Assembly (NCBI RefSeq): GCF_039542905.1
Contig: NZ_BAABIS010000001.1
Location: 5,828,001-5,892,000, forward strand
Reading direction: 5' to 3'
Length of the DNA stretch: 64,000 nucleotides
Origin: Kitasatospora terrestris
Lineage (GTDB): Bacteria; Actinomycetota; Actinomycetes; Streptomycetales; Streptomycetaceae
Under the pieces are notes generated by a model. It worked only from the letters and a program-made list of their open reading frames with translations, was not told the DNA's origin and did no database searches. This document shows positions 1-7,546 of the stretch, piece by piece. Every line of letters begins with the position of its first letter. The first letter of the stretch is position 1. Both the position numbers and the translations under genes were made by a program.

Positions 1-1
1 C

Positions 2-520
2 GGGGACGGGCTGCCGGGAGGGGTCTCGCTGAGCCCCGAGCTGCGCTGGGTGGCGCTGGCCCGGCTGGCCGCGCGGGGCCGGGCCGGCGAGCCGGAGTTC
101 AGCGCGGAGCTGGCCCGCGACCCCGGCACGGAGGCGGAGGTCGGGGCGGCGAGGGCCCGGGCCGCCCGGCCGGAGCCGGACGCGAAGGCACGGGCCTGGC
201 AGGCGATGTTCACCGACGGGGAGCTGTCCAACCACCTGCTCCGGGCGACCGCCGAGGGCTTCTGGCGCTCGGGCGCGGAGGAGCAGCAGCAGGAGTACGT
301 CCGGCGGTACTTCGCCGAGCTGCTCGGTGCGGCCCGGCGCGGCGACGCGGTGGTGCGGATGCTCGGGCACTTCCTGTTCCCCCGCGGGTACGCGACCGCG
401 GAGACGGTGCGGCTGGCCGAGGAGTGCCTGCGGGCCGACGGGCTGACGCCGGCGCTGCGCCGGGTGGTCGGCGACGAACTGGACGACCTGCGGCGCGCGC
501 AGCGGATCAGGGAGGCCTGA
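2..520 (+). CDS. pepN: Aminopeptidase N, C-terminal fragment
   Basis: This is the last 172 codons of a membrane-alanyl aminopeptidase (M1 family). The start and the HEXXH catalytic domain lie upstream of the window. The visible part is the helical ERAP1-like C-terminal domain. It opens with a PELRW motif at codons 13-17 and ends with a helix rich in Asp, Leu and Arg, as actinobacterial PepN does. M1 peptidases are cytosolic zinc enzymes that remove N-terminal residues from peptides. The reading frame is open from base 2 to the TGA at 518-520. No stop or frameshift is seen, so the gene is probably intact outside the window. It ends convergently against the next gene across a strong GC hairpin. 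Confidence 0.85.
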   Translation, partial: GDGLPGGVSLSPELRWVALARLAARGRAGEPEFSAELARDPGTEAEVGAARARAARPEPDAKARAWQAMFTDGELSNHLLRATAEGFWRSGAEEQQQEYVRRYFAELLGAARRGDAVVRMLGHFLFPRGYATAETVRLAEECLRADGLTPALRRVVGDELDDLRRAQRIREA

Positions 521-532
521 CCGGGGCCTCCG

Positions 533-564
533 GGCCGGCCGGGGGTCGCCCCCCCCGGCCGGCC
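533..564. terminator. Bidirectional GC-rich hairpin terminator
   Basis: A 13-bp perfect stem (533-545 with 552-564) closes a 6-nt loop, between the convergent ends of pepN and the membrane-anchored unknown. There is no T tract, which is normal for streptomycete terminators. Confidence 0.6.
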
Positions 565-571
565 AGGGAGC

Positions 572-1486
572 CTAGAGGAACGCCCCCCGCGCGGTGACCG
601 CGTGCGGGGTGGTGAGGGCGAAGGCGGAGGCCGTCCAGTTCTCGGCCGGGGCGGTCGGGTCCGGGGCCGGGACGGCGCCGGTGATCGAGAAGGTGTGGGT
701 GCCGGCCGGCAGCGCGGTGTCCGGGGGGACGGTGAAGCGGTAGACCAGGGTGTCGCGGTCGAGGGCGACCGTGACCACCGCGCCGGGCAGGTCGGTGGCC
801 GGGGTGGTGCCGGGCAGGGCGTCCGGGCGGCGGAGCCGGAACTCGACCTGCAGGGCGGCCAGCGGCTCGTTGACGGTCAGCCGCAGGGTGTGCCGGGTGC
901 CGGAGCGGCCCAGGAACTCCAGGCCGGCGCAGCCGGACATGGCCGGGGCTGCGGACCCGGAGGCGATCGGCCGCGGGACGGCCGGCGGCGACGGCGGCAC
1001 GGACGCCGACGGCGGCGCGCCGGTCGGGCTGGTGGACGGCGCGGCCAGGGTCGGCGGAACGCCGCCGCCGGCCGCGAGCGGCGTGCCGGAGGCCCGCACC
1101 GGGTGGACGGCCGGGTGGGACGGCGTGGGCGTGGGCGTGGCGGTCGGCCGGAGCGAGGGCGCGGCGCTGCCGCCGCCGGAGACGGCGGAGCGGTCCGGCT
1201 CGGCGGGGGCGGCCGGGGCGGCGGTGGTCTCGGCGTCCGCGCTGGGCACCGGCGGGCTGGCGCCGACCGAGACGCCGGGCCGCCGGCCGACCTGCTGCTG
1301 CTCGTTGAGCAGCCAGGTGGTCACCAGGCTGATCCCGACCACGGTGGACATCGCCATGGCCGCGCCGGAGAAGCGCAGGGTCGGCAGCCGCAACCGGCCG
1401 CCGAACGGCTTGGGGCGGCCGTGCCGTCCGTTCCGTCCGTTCCGTGCGGCGCCGTGGACCGCCGCGGAGTGCTCGCGGAGCGCCAC
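572..1486 (-). CDS. Membrane-anchored unknown with proline-rich stalk
   Basis: I do not recognise a named family in this 304-residue protein. The layout is clear. A basic, cytosolic N-terminus (about residues 1-38) leads to one membrane segment (about 40-60). A long Pro/Thr/Ala/Ser-rich stalk follows (about 65-175), then a compact beta-rich extracellular domain (about 180-304). The start is the GTG at 1486, preceded by a GGAAGGGGAG ribosome site. The last domain has alternating hydrophobic residues and a Cys near its start, like a small Ig-fold or carbohydrate-binding module, but no binding residue can be named. It is monocistronic, with the hairpin at 533-564 behind it. A cell-surface binding or envelope role is inference only. 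Confidence 0.6.
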   Translation of the reverse strand: MALREHSAAVHGAARNGRNGRHGRPKPFGGRLRLPTLRFSGAAMAMSTVVGISLVTTWLLNEQQQVGRRPGVSVGASPPVPSADAETTAAPAAPAEPDRSAVSGGGSAAPSLRPTATPTPTPSHPAVHPVRASGTPLAAGGGVPPTLAAPSTSPTGAPPSASVPPSPPAVPRPIASGSAAPAMSGCAGLEFLGRSGTRHTLRLTVNEPLAALQVEFRLRRPDALPGTTPATDLPGAVVTVALDRDTLVYRFTVPPDTALPAGTHTFSITGAVPAPDPTAPAENWTASAFALTTPHAVTARGAFL

Positions 1487-1708
1487 CCGGCTCCCCTTCC
1501 TGACAGTGTTCGAAGGAGACTACCAGCGGCGTGCGGACGGACCGCCAGACCCGGGACGAAACGGGTGTGTGAATTCGAGTGCGGTGAGCGGTACGGAAGT
1601 TGAGGAGATGTCCGGCCGTCCGGGGGGTTGCAACCCCCTGCAACCCTTGCCGCTTTCCGAACGGTGGCGCACGCTGATCCGGTACCCAGCCGCTTCGGAG
1701 AGATCGTC

Positions 1709-2209
1709 ATGCCGTGCGACCCGTTGTCCGCCTCGCCAGACCAGCCTCTCGCCGCCACCCCCACGGGCGGCGAACAGGGCCGGCGCACCGCACCCCCGGC
1801 GGTGGTCGAGGAGGTCCTGACGCTGCGGATCGCACTGGAGCAGGACCTGGTGGGAGAGGTGCGCACCCGCTTCCGGTACGACGCCTGCCGTCCGTACGAG
1901 GTGCGACTTACCTTCCACCTGGGCCGTCCCGACGAGGCGGACTGGGTCTTCTCGCGTGAACTGCTGCGGGACGGGCTGGACTCGCTGAGCGGCCAGGGCG
2001 ACATCAAGCTGTGGCCCGCGTACTGCCCCTGCCACGGTTCCACGCTGCACATCGCGCTGGAGTCGCCGCACGGCAGCGCGCTGCTGGAGGTGTCGAAGCC
2101 GCAGGTGCGGGCGTGGCTGGAGCAGACCTACGCGTGCGTCTCGGAGGACGAGGAGTCCGCCCTGCTGCCGACCGACGCCGAGCTCGCGGCGCTGCTCGAC
2201 GGCGCCTGA
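1709..2209 (+). CDS. SsgA-like sporulation/cell-division regulator (SALP)
   Basis: SsgA-like proteins are found in sporulating actinomycetes, where they steer septum placement and spore-wall assembly. This 166-residue protein shows the family core from about residue 35: a conserved V-L-T-L start, the R-F-R-Y-D segment, a hydrophobic beta strand with the W-V-F-S-R-E-L motif, and the D-I-K-L-W-P segment. The ATG at 1709 is chosen over an upstream ATG at 1628 because a GGAGA site sits about 9 nt before it and the extra N-terminus would be low-complexity. The Pro/Ala-rich N-terminus (residues 1-33) and the acidic tail are longer than in SsgB. Which SALP subgroup it belongs to cannot be told here. 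No partner gene is adjacent. Confidence 0.85.
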   Translation: MPCDPLSASPDQPLAATPTGGEQGRRTAPPAVVEEVLTLRIALEQDLVGEVRTRFRYDACRPYEVRLTFHLGRPDEADWVFSRELLRDGLDSLSGQGDIKLWPAYCPCHGSTLHIALESPHGSALLEVSKPQVRAWLEQTYACVSEDEESALLPTDAELAALLDGA

Positions 2210-2245
2210 GCCCTCGGCTCCCGGCCGCGGGGCAGGGGGCGACTC

Positions 2246-2292
2246 CCGGTCGCCGGGCAGGCGGTGGCTACCGGTCGCCGGGCAGGCGGTGG
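2246..2292. repeat. 22-bp tandem repeat, two copies
   Basis: Identical 22-bp units occupy 2246-2267 and 2271-2292, offset by 25 bp. The second unit includes the last codons and stop of the GAF regulator, so the first looks like a duplication just past its stop. Confidence 0.75.
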
Positions 2293-3602
2293 GTGCCGGC
2301 TGCCAGGGCGGTGCGCAGGTCGCGGATCGCGGGCGCGGTGGAGCCGGGCAGCAGGTCGAAGGGTTCGGCGGGCCCGGCCACGGTGACCTCGGCGGCGGCC
2401 GCGAACCGGTAGGGCCGGTGGTCGAGCAGCCCGCCCAGCCGGCGGCGCAGCCGGGAGAGCTCGGCGCGCACGGTGACGGTGCGCGCCGGGTCGGCGAACA
2501 GCGCCTCGGCGAGCCGGGCGGCGGAGAGGCCGTCGCGGTGCACGGCGAGCAGCAGCAGCAGCTCCGCGTGGCGCGGGCTCGGCAGGTACGACCAGTCGCC
2601 GGCGGCGCCGGTGACGTGCAGCTCCGACCGGTCCGGGCGGCTGAGGTCGAGTCGGATCCGGGCGCCCTCGGTCTGCTCGGCGACCTCCGCGGCGGGGCCG
2701 CCGGTTGGCCGGATCAGCCAGCCGTCGGCGAGCGGTTCGATCACGCACTCGCCGATCTCGGGCAGCCACCGGGTGCCGCCGGGGCCGATCGCCGGCGGCC
2801 CGGTCGGCAGGGCGAGCCGGGGGACGGTGGGCAGGCCGACCGCCGCGGCGGTCCAGCCCGCGCCGTCGACCACCAGCGCGGGCCCGTCGAAGCGGGCCAG
2901 CAGCGGACCGGCGACGGTCCGCAGCCGGTGCAGCGACTCCAGGTGCCGGGCGCGCAGTTCGGCCTCGGCCAGCCGGCCGGCGGCCAGGGTCAGCTGGCGC
3001 AGGTACGGGGCGCCGTTGTGGGCGGGGCCGCTGAGGTTGACCACGCCGGCCAGCCGGCCGGTGCGCGGGTCGCGGATCGGGGCGGCGATGCACGTCCAGG
3101 AGTGGTGGCTGCGCAGGTAGTGCTCGGCCGAGTGGACCCGGGCCGGGCGGGCGGTGCGCACCGCCATCCCGATGCCGTTGGTGCCGACCTCGTCCTCGAC
3201 CCAGCGGGCGCCCTCCTCGAACCCGATCTGGTCGGCGTCGCGCAGCAGCGGCCGGTCGCCGTCCAGCCATAGCACGTGGCCGCGCGGACCGGCGATGGCC
3301 AGCACCAGCGGGGTGCCGTCGCCGGCCAGCAGGGTGGAGCGGAGCATCGGCAGGACCTCGTCCAGGCCGTTCTCGCGGCGCATGTGCTCCAGTTCGGCGG
3401 GCCCCACCCGGCGGACGTTGCGGCCGAGTTCGGGGTCGAGGCCGATCCGGCGCAGCCGTTCCCAGGAGTCGCCGATCTCGGGACGCAGGTCGTCCGGGGC
3501 GGTGTCGCCGCCCATCGCGCGTTCGTGCACCCTGGCCAGGGCGTTGCCGGAGAGCGGGCGCAGCCGCCTCGGCGCCGGCCGTGAGCCCCGCTGCAATTCC
3601 AC
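2268..3602 (-). CDS. GAF-domain transcriptional regulator
   Basis: This protein of about 444 residues has a helical N-terminus with the signature of GAF-type activators (IGDSWERLRRIGLDPE), then a GAF sensor domain containing EDEVGTNGIG and SWTCIAAPIRDP. This is the arrangement at the front of AcoR-type regulators. There is no AAA+ sigma-54 domain and no Fis helix. The C-terminus instead looks like a winged helix of the OmpR/SARP type (about the last 110 residues, with an R-A-E-L-S-R-L-R-R-R-L-G helix). The start is uncertain. The frame is open further upstream; the GTG at 3602 keeps the conserved LARVHE helix, and an ATG at 3515 would cut it. The ligand and target genes are not visible. Confidence 0.7.
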   Translation of the reverse strand: MELQRGSRPAPRRLRPLSGNALARVHERAMGGDTAPDDLRPEIGDSWERLRRIGLDPELGRNVRRVGPAELEHMRRENGLDEVLPMLRSTLLAGDGTPLVLAIAGPRGHVLWLDGDRPLLRDADQIGFEEGARWVEDEVGTNGIGMAVRTARPARVHSAEHYLRSHHSWTCIAAPIRDPRTGRLAGVVNLSGPAHNGAPYLRQLTLAAGRLAEAELRARHLESLHRLRTVAGPLLARFDGPALVVDGAGWTAAAVGLPTVPRLALPTGPPAIGPGGTRWLPEIGECVIEPLADGWLIRPTGGPAAEVAEQTEGARIRLDLSRPDRSELHVTGAAGDWSYLPSPRHAELLLLLAVHRDGLSAARLAEALFADPARTVTVRAELSRLRRRLGGLLDHRPYRFAAAAEVTVAGPAEPFDLLPGSTAPAIRDLRTALAAGTHRLPGDR

Positions 3603-3850
3603 CCCTCCGTCCGAGCGTTCCGCCGCCGCTGGCTGACAGGGTACGGCCAGTTGCCGCGGGCGCGGTGCGGGACGGAAAGAAGTCGAACCGGGGTGCGGAT
3701 CCGAGGCACACTGGACGGTTTTGCGCTGGTCAACCGCGTTCGCCCGGTGACCTGGTGCGGCGTGCGCCCCGGGGCCTCTTGTGCGCGTCGGCGGCGGGGG
3801 AGAGCATGTGAGCCTGGCCGCCACGCACGTGCCCTGCGGAAGGAAGCCCC

Positions 3851-4363
3851 ATGCCGTACCGCCTCGACGTCACCCAGGGCGACTGGCCCGCGGAGGAGCT
3901 CGCGAAGGGGGTCGAGGGCATCCTGTCGGAGAGCATGGTGCTGACCCTCGCCACCGCAGGACCCGAGCGCGGCCCGCACGCCAACCTGGCCTTCTTCGCG
4001 TACGACACCGACCTGGTGCTCTACTTCGTCAGCGAGCGCTCCACCCGGCACAGCCTCAACCTGGCCGAGGAGGCGCGGGCCGCCGCGACCGTCTTCCTGC
4101 CGCCGCCGGTCTTCGGCGAGCAGCTGCGCGGCATCCAGCTGACCGGCGGCGCGGGCGAGGCGTGGGGACGGCAGGCGGAGGCGGCGCTGGAGGCCTACCG
4201 GAGCCGGTACCCGGGCTTCGCGCAGGACCCGGAGGTCCGCGGGCAGTTCCTGGCCGGAGGCGGCGCGGCCGCGCTGTACCGCTTCCAGGTGGAGGAGCTC
4301 ACGGCGGTGGACGAGCCGCAGTTCGGGCGGCGCAACTACCTGCGGGCCCGGGTGCTGAGATGA
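3851..4363 (+). CDS. Pyridoxamine 5'-phosphate oxidase-like split-barrel protein
   Basis: This 170-residue protein has the small FMN-binding split-barrel fold. After an N-terminal helix it reads LTLATAGPERGPHANLAFF, with a second strand pair (LVLYFVSERSTRHSLNL) typical of the PPOX family. The ATG at 3851 follows a GGAAGGA site by a few bases. Such proteins bind flavin, F420 or heme and serve as oxidases, reductases or heme-utilisation factors. The sequence does not decide among these. It ends 15 bp before an operator-like site and 101 bp before the PhnX-like hydrolase on the same strand. Because the operator lies between them, it is probably not in the phosphonate regulon itself. Confidence 0.7.
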   Translation: MPYRLDVTQGDWPAEELAKGVEGILSESMVLTLATAGPERGPHANLAFFAYDTDLVLYFVSERSTRHSLNLAEEARAAATVFLPPPVFGEQLRGIQLTGGAGEAWGRQAEAALEAYRSRYPGFAQDPEVRGQFLAGGGAAALYRFQVEELTAVDEPQFGRRNYLRARVLR

Positions 4364-4377
4364 CCGCCAGGGTGGCC

Positions 4378-4395
4378 ATGTTGGCTGTACAACTT
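4378..4395. promoter_or_regulatory. Third copy of the phosphonate-regulon operator
   Basis: On the minus strand this reads AAGTTGTACAGCCAACAT. It matches the sites at 11661-11678 (AAGTTGGCCAGCCAACTT) and 14242-14259 (GAGTTGTCCAGCCAACTT); 14 of 18 positions are the same in all three. It lies 69 bp before the PhnX-like start. The likely binder is the GntR/HutC protein at 11855-12631 (inference). Confidence 0.65.
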
Positions 4396-4464
4396 TGCGG
4401 GTGATTCATGTCGCGGCCGCTGGTTGGACGACCTGCGGACACCTGGCGGCCGGAGGCTGTCCGC

Positions 4465-5145
4465 ATGAACCCTGTTGATGTGAAGCTGGTCGTCCTGGAC
4501 ATGGCCGGGACAACGGTCGCCGACGACGGACTGGTCGAGCGCGCCTTCGACGCGGCCGCCGGCGCCCTCGGCGTCGAGCCCGGCACCCCCGAGCACGCCC
4601 GCATGGCCGAGCACGTCCGCGCCACCATGGGCGAGTCCAAGATCTCCGTCTTCCGGCACCTCTTCGGCGAGGAGGAGAAGGCCCAGCGGGCCAACCTCGC
4701 CTTCGAGGCCGCCTACCACGAGCTGGTCGACGGCGGCCTGTGCGTCGCCCTGCCGGGCGCCGCCGAGGCCATCGAGCGGCTGCGCACCGCCGGCCGCAGG
4801 ACCGTCCTGACCACCGGGTTCTCCCGCTCCACCCAGGACCGCATCCTCACCGCCCTCGGCTGGCACGGCATCGCCGACCTCACCCTCTGCCCCGCCGAGG
4901 CCGGCCGCGGCCGCCCCTACCCCGACCTGGCCCTCACCGCGCTGCTGCGCACCGGCACCGACTCCGTCCACGAGATGGCCGTCGTCGGCGACACCGGCTA
5001 CGACATGCTCACCGGCACCCGGGCGGGCGCCGCGGTGGTGGCCGGCGTGCTCACCGGCGCGCACCGCGAGGAGCGGCTGCGGGCCGACGGCGCCACCCAC
5101 GTGCTCGGCTCGATCGCCGAGCTGCCCGGGCTGCTGCTCGGCTGA
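4465..5145 (+). CDS. PhnX-like (phosphonatase-like) HAD hydrolase
   Basis: This 226-residue HAD-superfamily protein carries the phosphonatase version of motif I, D12-M-A-G-T16, in place of the usual DxDxT/V. A Lys in the cap (K59, in MGESKISVF) sits where phosphonatases form a Schiff base with an aldehyde substrate. An Arg-rich motif (AGRGRPYPD) replaces the usual HAD lysine, and GDTGYDM is the last acidic motif. PhnX itself cleaves phosphonoacetaldehyde to acetaldehyde and phosphate. Members of this PhnX-like branch lack a PhnW partner, and none is visible here, so the true substrate may be a related aldehyde phosphonate. The ATG at 4465 has GGAGG 9 nt upstream; an upstream in-frame ATG at 4408 lacks one. 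The operator upstream links it to the importer and fusion enzyme. Confidence 0.82.
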   Translation: MNPVDVKLVVLDMAGTTVADDGLVERAFDAAAGALGVEPGTPEHARMAEHVRATMGESKISVFRHLFGEEEKAQRANLAFEAAYHELVDGGLCVALPGAAEAIERLRTAGRRTVLTTGFSRSTQDRILTALGWHGIADLTLCPAEAGRGRPYPDLALTALLRTGTDSVHEMAVVGDTGYDMLTGTRAGAAVVAGVLTGAHREERLRADGATHVLGSIAELPGLLLG

Positions 5146-5162
5146 CGCCGCGTCCGACGGGC

Positions 5163-5200
5163 CGACCCGCCCGCGCCCACTCGGGCGCGCGGGCGGGTCG
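5163..5200 (+). terminator. Hairpin terminator after the PhnX-like gene
   Basis: A 13-bp perfect GC stem (5163-5175 with 5188-5200) with a 12-nt loop, 18 bp past the hydrolase stop. It separates the hydrolase from the GH3 gene. Confidence 0.6.
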
Positions 5201-5267
5201 TGCCGTTCCCGGAGGCAGGTGTGCGACCTACGCTGGGGTCGGGGTCGGCACGGCGGAAGGGGAATCG

Positions 5268-6467
5268 GTGTCCTCGCGGTGGGTGGTGGCCTGTCTGGTC
5301 CCGTTGCTGCTGGTGGGCTGCTCGTCGGGCCCCGGAGGGTCGGGCACGCCGTCGACCCCCGGGGCGGCGTCGCCGACGCCCTCCCCGACACCGACACCGA
5401 CACCGATCCCGACTCCGACGCAGGAGCCCTCACCGACGCCCTCGCCCACCCCGAGCCCGACGGTCGCGGCCGAGGAGCTTGCCGGGCGGCGGGTGGTGTA
5501 CTCGTACCCCGGGACGGTGCCGCCGGACGCGCTGCTCGCTCGGATCCGGCAGGGCCGGGTCGCCGGCGTCATCTTCTTCACCGAGAACGTCGGCGACCCG
5601 GACGCCTTCCGGGCGGCGGTGGAGCGGCTGCGGCAGGCGCAGCGGGAGAGCCCGGTGCAGCGGCCGCTGCTGCTGATGACCGATCAGGAGGGCGGGAAGG
5701 TCCGGAGGCTGCCCGGCGCGCCCGAGGAGTCGGCCAAGCAGGTGGCGGGTTCGGCGCACCCGACCGCGGAGGCGGCGGCGACCGGCGAGGCGGCCGGCCG
5801 GAACCTCGCCTCGTACGGGCTGAACGTCAACCTGGCGCCCGTGCTCGATGTCTACACGCAGGCCGGAGACTTCTCCGACGCGCTCGGACGCTCCTACAGC
5901 AGCAACCCCACGGTGGTCGGGCGGCTGGGGTCGGCGTTCATCAAGGCCCAGCAGGGGGTGGGCGTGGCCGCGACCGCCAAGCACTTCCCCGGGCTCGGGA
6001 CGGCGCCCGCCGGGGCGAACACCGACGAGGGGCCGGTGGTGCTGACCGCCGGGACGGCCCGGCTGCGCGGCGTCGACGAGGTGCCGTACCGGGCGGCGAT
6101 CGCGGCCGGGGTGAAGCTGGTGATGCTCTCCTGGGCCGTCTACCCCGCGCTGGACGGCAGCCGGCCGGCCGGGATGTCGCCGACGGTCGTCCAGGGCGAG
6201 CTGCGCGGGCGGGTCGGGTACGCCGGGGTGACCGTCAGCGACGCGCTGGAGGCGCAGGCGCTGAACGCGTACGGCACCACCGGCGCCCGGGCGGCCGGTG
6301 CGGCGGGGGCGGGCGTGGACCTGCTGCTCTGCTCGGCGAGGAGCGTGCAGCAGGGCGACGAGGCCGCCGCCGCGCTGGCCGCCGGCCTGCGCGACGGCAC
6401 CCTGGAACGGGCGCAGTTCGAGGCGGCGGTGGGCCGGGTCGACGCGCTGCGGGCCGGGCTGGGCTGA
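5268..6467 (+). CDS. Secreted GH3 lipoprotein, beta-N-acetylhexosaminidase (NagZ) type
   Basis: The 399-residue precursor starts at the GTG at 5268, after a GGAAGGGG site. It has a lipoprotein signal peptide with lipobox LLVGC and Cys18 as the lipidated residue. A Pro/Thr/Ser spacer (about 25-65) follows, then a single GH3 barrel domain. GH3 NagZ marks are present: LLMTDQEGGKVRRLPG, KHFPGLG (the flexible catalytic loop region), and VTVSDALE, whose Asp is the family's nucleophile. NagZ enzymes trim N-acetylglucosamine from muropeptides or chito-oligosaccharides. Here the enzyme would sit on the outer face of the membrane, so cell-wall turnover or chitin use is plausible. The KHFPGHG loop of typical NagZ reads KHFPGLG here, so the His of the catalytic dyad is not obvious. 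Confidence 0.82.
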   Translation: MSSRWVVACLVPLLLVGCSSGPGGSGTPSTPGAASPTPSPTPTPTPIPTPTQEPSPTPSPTPSPTVAAEELAGRRVVYSYPGTVPPDALLARIRQGRVAGVIFFTENVGDPDAFRAAVERLRQAQRESPVQRPLLLMTDQEGGKVRRLPGAPEESAKQVAGSAHPTAEAAATGEAAGRNLASYGLNVNLAPVLDVYTQAGDFSDALGRSYSSNPTVVGRLGSAFIKAQQGVGVAATAKHFPGLGTAPAGANTDEGPVVLTAGTARLRGVDEVPYRAAIAAGVKLVMLSWAVYPALDGSRPAGMSPTVVQGELRGRVGYAGVTVSDALEAQALNAYGTTGARAAGAAGAGVDLLLCSARSVQQGDEAAAALAAGLRDGTLERAQFEAAVGRVDALRAGLG

Positions 6468-6488
6468 CCGGCCGCGCCGGCCGGTGCC

Positions 6489-6809
6489 TCAGTGGGTGGA
6501 GCGCAGGTTGATCAGCACGACGCCGACGATGACGACGGCGATGCCGAGCCACTGGAGGCGGCCGAGCGTCTCGCCGAAGAGGGTGGCGCCGATCGCGGCG
6601 ACGGCGGCGGTGCCGACCCCCGACCAGACGGCGTACGCGACCGACACGGGGATGTGCTTGAGGGCGCGGCCGAGCAGCAGGAAGGAGAGCATGTAGCCGA
6701 GGGCCACGCCGAGGCTGGGCCACAGGCGGGAGAAGCCGTCGGTGAGCTTGAGCATGCTGGTGGCGCAGACCTCGGCGGCGATGGCGAGGGCGAGCAGGAC
6801 GTAGGGCAT
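6489..6809 (-). CDS. SMR-family small multidrug efflux protein
   Basis: This 106-residue protein has four membrane helices, as in EmrE, QacE and Gdx. The essential membrane-embedded Glu is in helix 1 (AIAAEVCATSMLK), and helix 3 holds the conserved AYAVWSGVGTA. Such proteins act as proton-coupled antiport dimers in the inner membrane, exporting quaternary ammonium compounds or guanidinium. Only one SMR gene is present, so a homodimer is likely. The ATG at 6807-6809 overlaps the stop of the HAD gene upstream as TGATG, which implies translational coupling. Substrate cannot be told from sequence, and no guanidine riboswitch is visible upstream of the pair. Confidence 0.85.
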   Translation of the reverse strand: MPYVLLALAIAAEVCATSMLKLTDGFSRLWPSLGVALGYMLSFLLLGRALKHIPVSVAYAVWSGVGTAAVAAIGATLFGETLGRLQWLGIAVVIVGVVLINLRSTH

Positions 6810-7465
6810 CAGGCGACGAGCCGGGCGAGCAGCGGCAGGTCGGCGTGTTCGAGGCTGTCGAGCAGGGTGACGCGGTCGGTCGCCGGGATGGGCACGGTCG
6901 ACGGGACGGCGAGCACGGCGCAGCCGGCGGCGTGCGCGGAGGCGACGCCGGTCGGGGTGTCCTCGACGGCGACGCAGGCGGCGGGGTCGAGGCCGAGGCG
7001 GGCGGCGGCGGCGAGGTACGGGGCCGGGTCGGGCTTGGTGGCCGGGGTGTCCTCGGCGGCGAGTGTGGTGGTGAACCAGTGGGTGCCGAGGGTGTCCAGG
7101 ACCAGGTCGACCACCCGGCGCGGGGACGCGGAGACCAGGGCGGTGGGCACGGCGGCGTCGTGCAGCTCGGTGAGCAGGGCGAGGGCGCCGGGGCGCGGGA
7201 CGACGTCGGCGGCGACCTTGGCGGTGAAGGAGTCGTTCAGGCGGTCGACCAGTTCGGCCTCGGGGCGGCTGGTGTTGCTGGTGCGGTGCAGGTGGGCGGC
7301 GGTGTGCTCGACGGCCCGGCCCAGGACCTCGGGGAGGTCGGCGTCGGTCAGGGTGAGGTCGAGCTCGGCGGCGAGCTCGGCGGCCGCCTGCCACCAGAGG
7401 TGCTCGGTGTCGACGAGGGTGCCGTCCATGTCGAACAGGACGGCGGCGGGGGTGGTTTCAGGCAT
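6809..7465 (-). CDS. HAD-IA family phosphatase/phosphoglucomutase-like protein
   Basis: This 218-residue HAD hydrolase has motif I FDMDGTLVDTE near residue 10, motif II SAS (VPTALVSASPRR), the KPDP lysine motif, and the acidic motif VAVEDTPTGV. The cap is the helical C1 type. Members are sugar-phosphate phosphatases or beta-phosphoglucomutases. The stop overlaps the SMR start, so the two are co-translated. It follows the phosphonate ABC operon on the same strand but is separated from it by a strong hairpin. A single PHO-box-like half unit, GTTCACCTTCT (7487-7497, minus strand), lies just upstream. A role in the phosphonate pathway is possible but not shown. Confidence 0.78.
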   Translation of the reverse strand: MPETTPAAVLFDMDGTLVDTEHLWWQAAAELAAELDLTLTDADLPEVLGRAVEHTAAHLHRTSNTSRPEAELVDRLNDSFTAKVAADVVPRPGALALLTELHDAAVPTALVSASPRRVVDLVLDTLGTHWFTTTLAAEDTPATKPDPAPYLAAAARLGLDPAACVAVEDTPTGVASAHAAGCAVLAVPSTVPIPATDRVTLLDSLEHADLPLLARLVA

Positions 7466-7502
7466 GGCGGTACCTTACGAGCGAAGAGAAGGTGAACGGA
7501 GA

Positions 7503-7539
7503 GGGGCCCGGAGCTGCTGGTGACGGAGCTCCGGGCCCC
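7503..7539 (-). terminator. Hairpin terminator after the phosphonate ABC operon
   Basis: A 13-bp perfect stem (7503-7515 with 7527-7539) with an 11-nt loop, 7 bp past the stop of the ATPase gene. It separates the importer operon from the HAD-SMR pair. Confidence 0.7.
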
Positions 7540-7546
7540 CGGGCGG

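Noticed and set aside
4408..4465. Upstream start at 4408 for the PhnX-like hydrolase
   Set aside because: The added residues (MSRPLVGRPADTWRPEAVR) are low-complexity and lie close to the operator. GGAGG sits at the right distance from the ATG at 4465.
4740..6467. A longer GH3 gene beginning at 4740
   Set aside because: It overlaps the phosphonatase-like gene in another frame, and the leader is Arg/Pro-rich. The GTG at 5268 gives a perfect lipoprotein signal.
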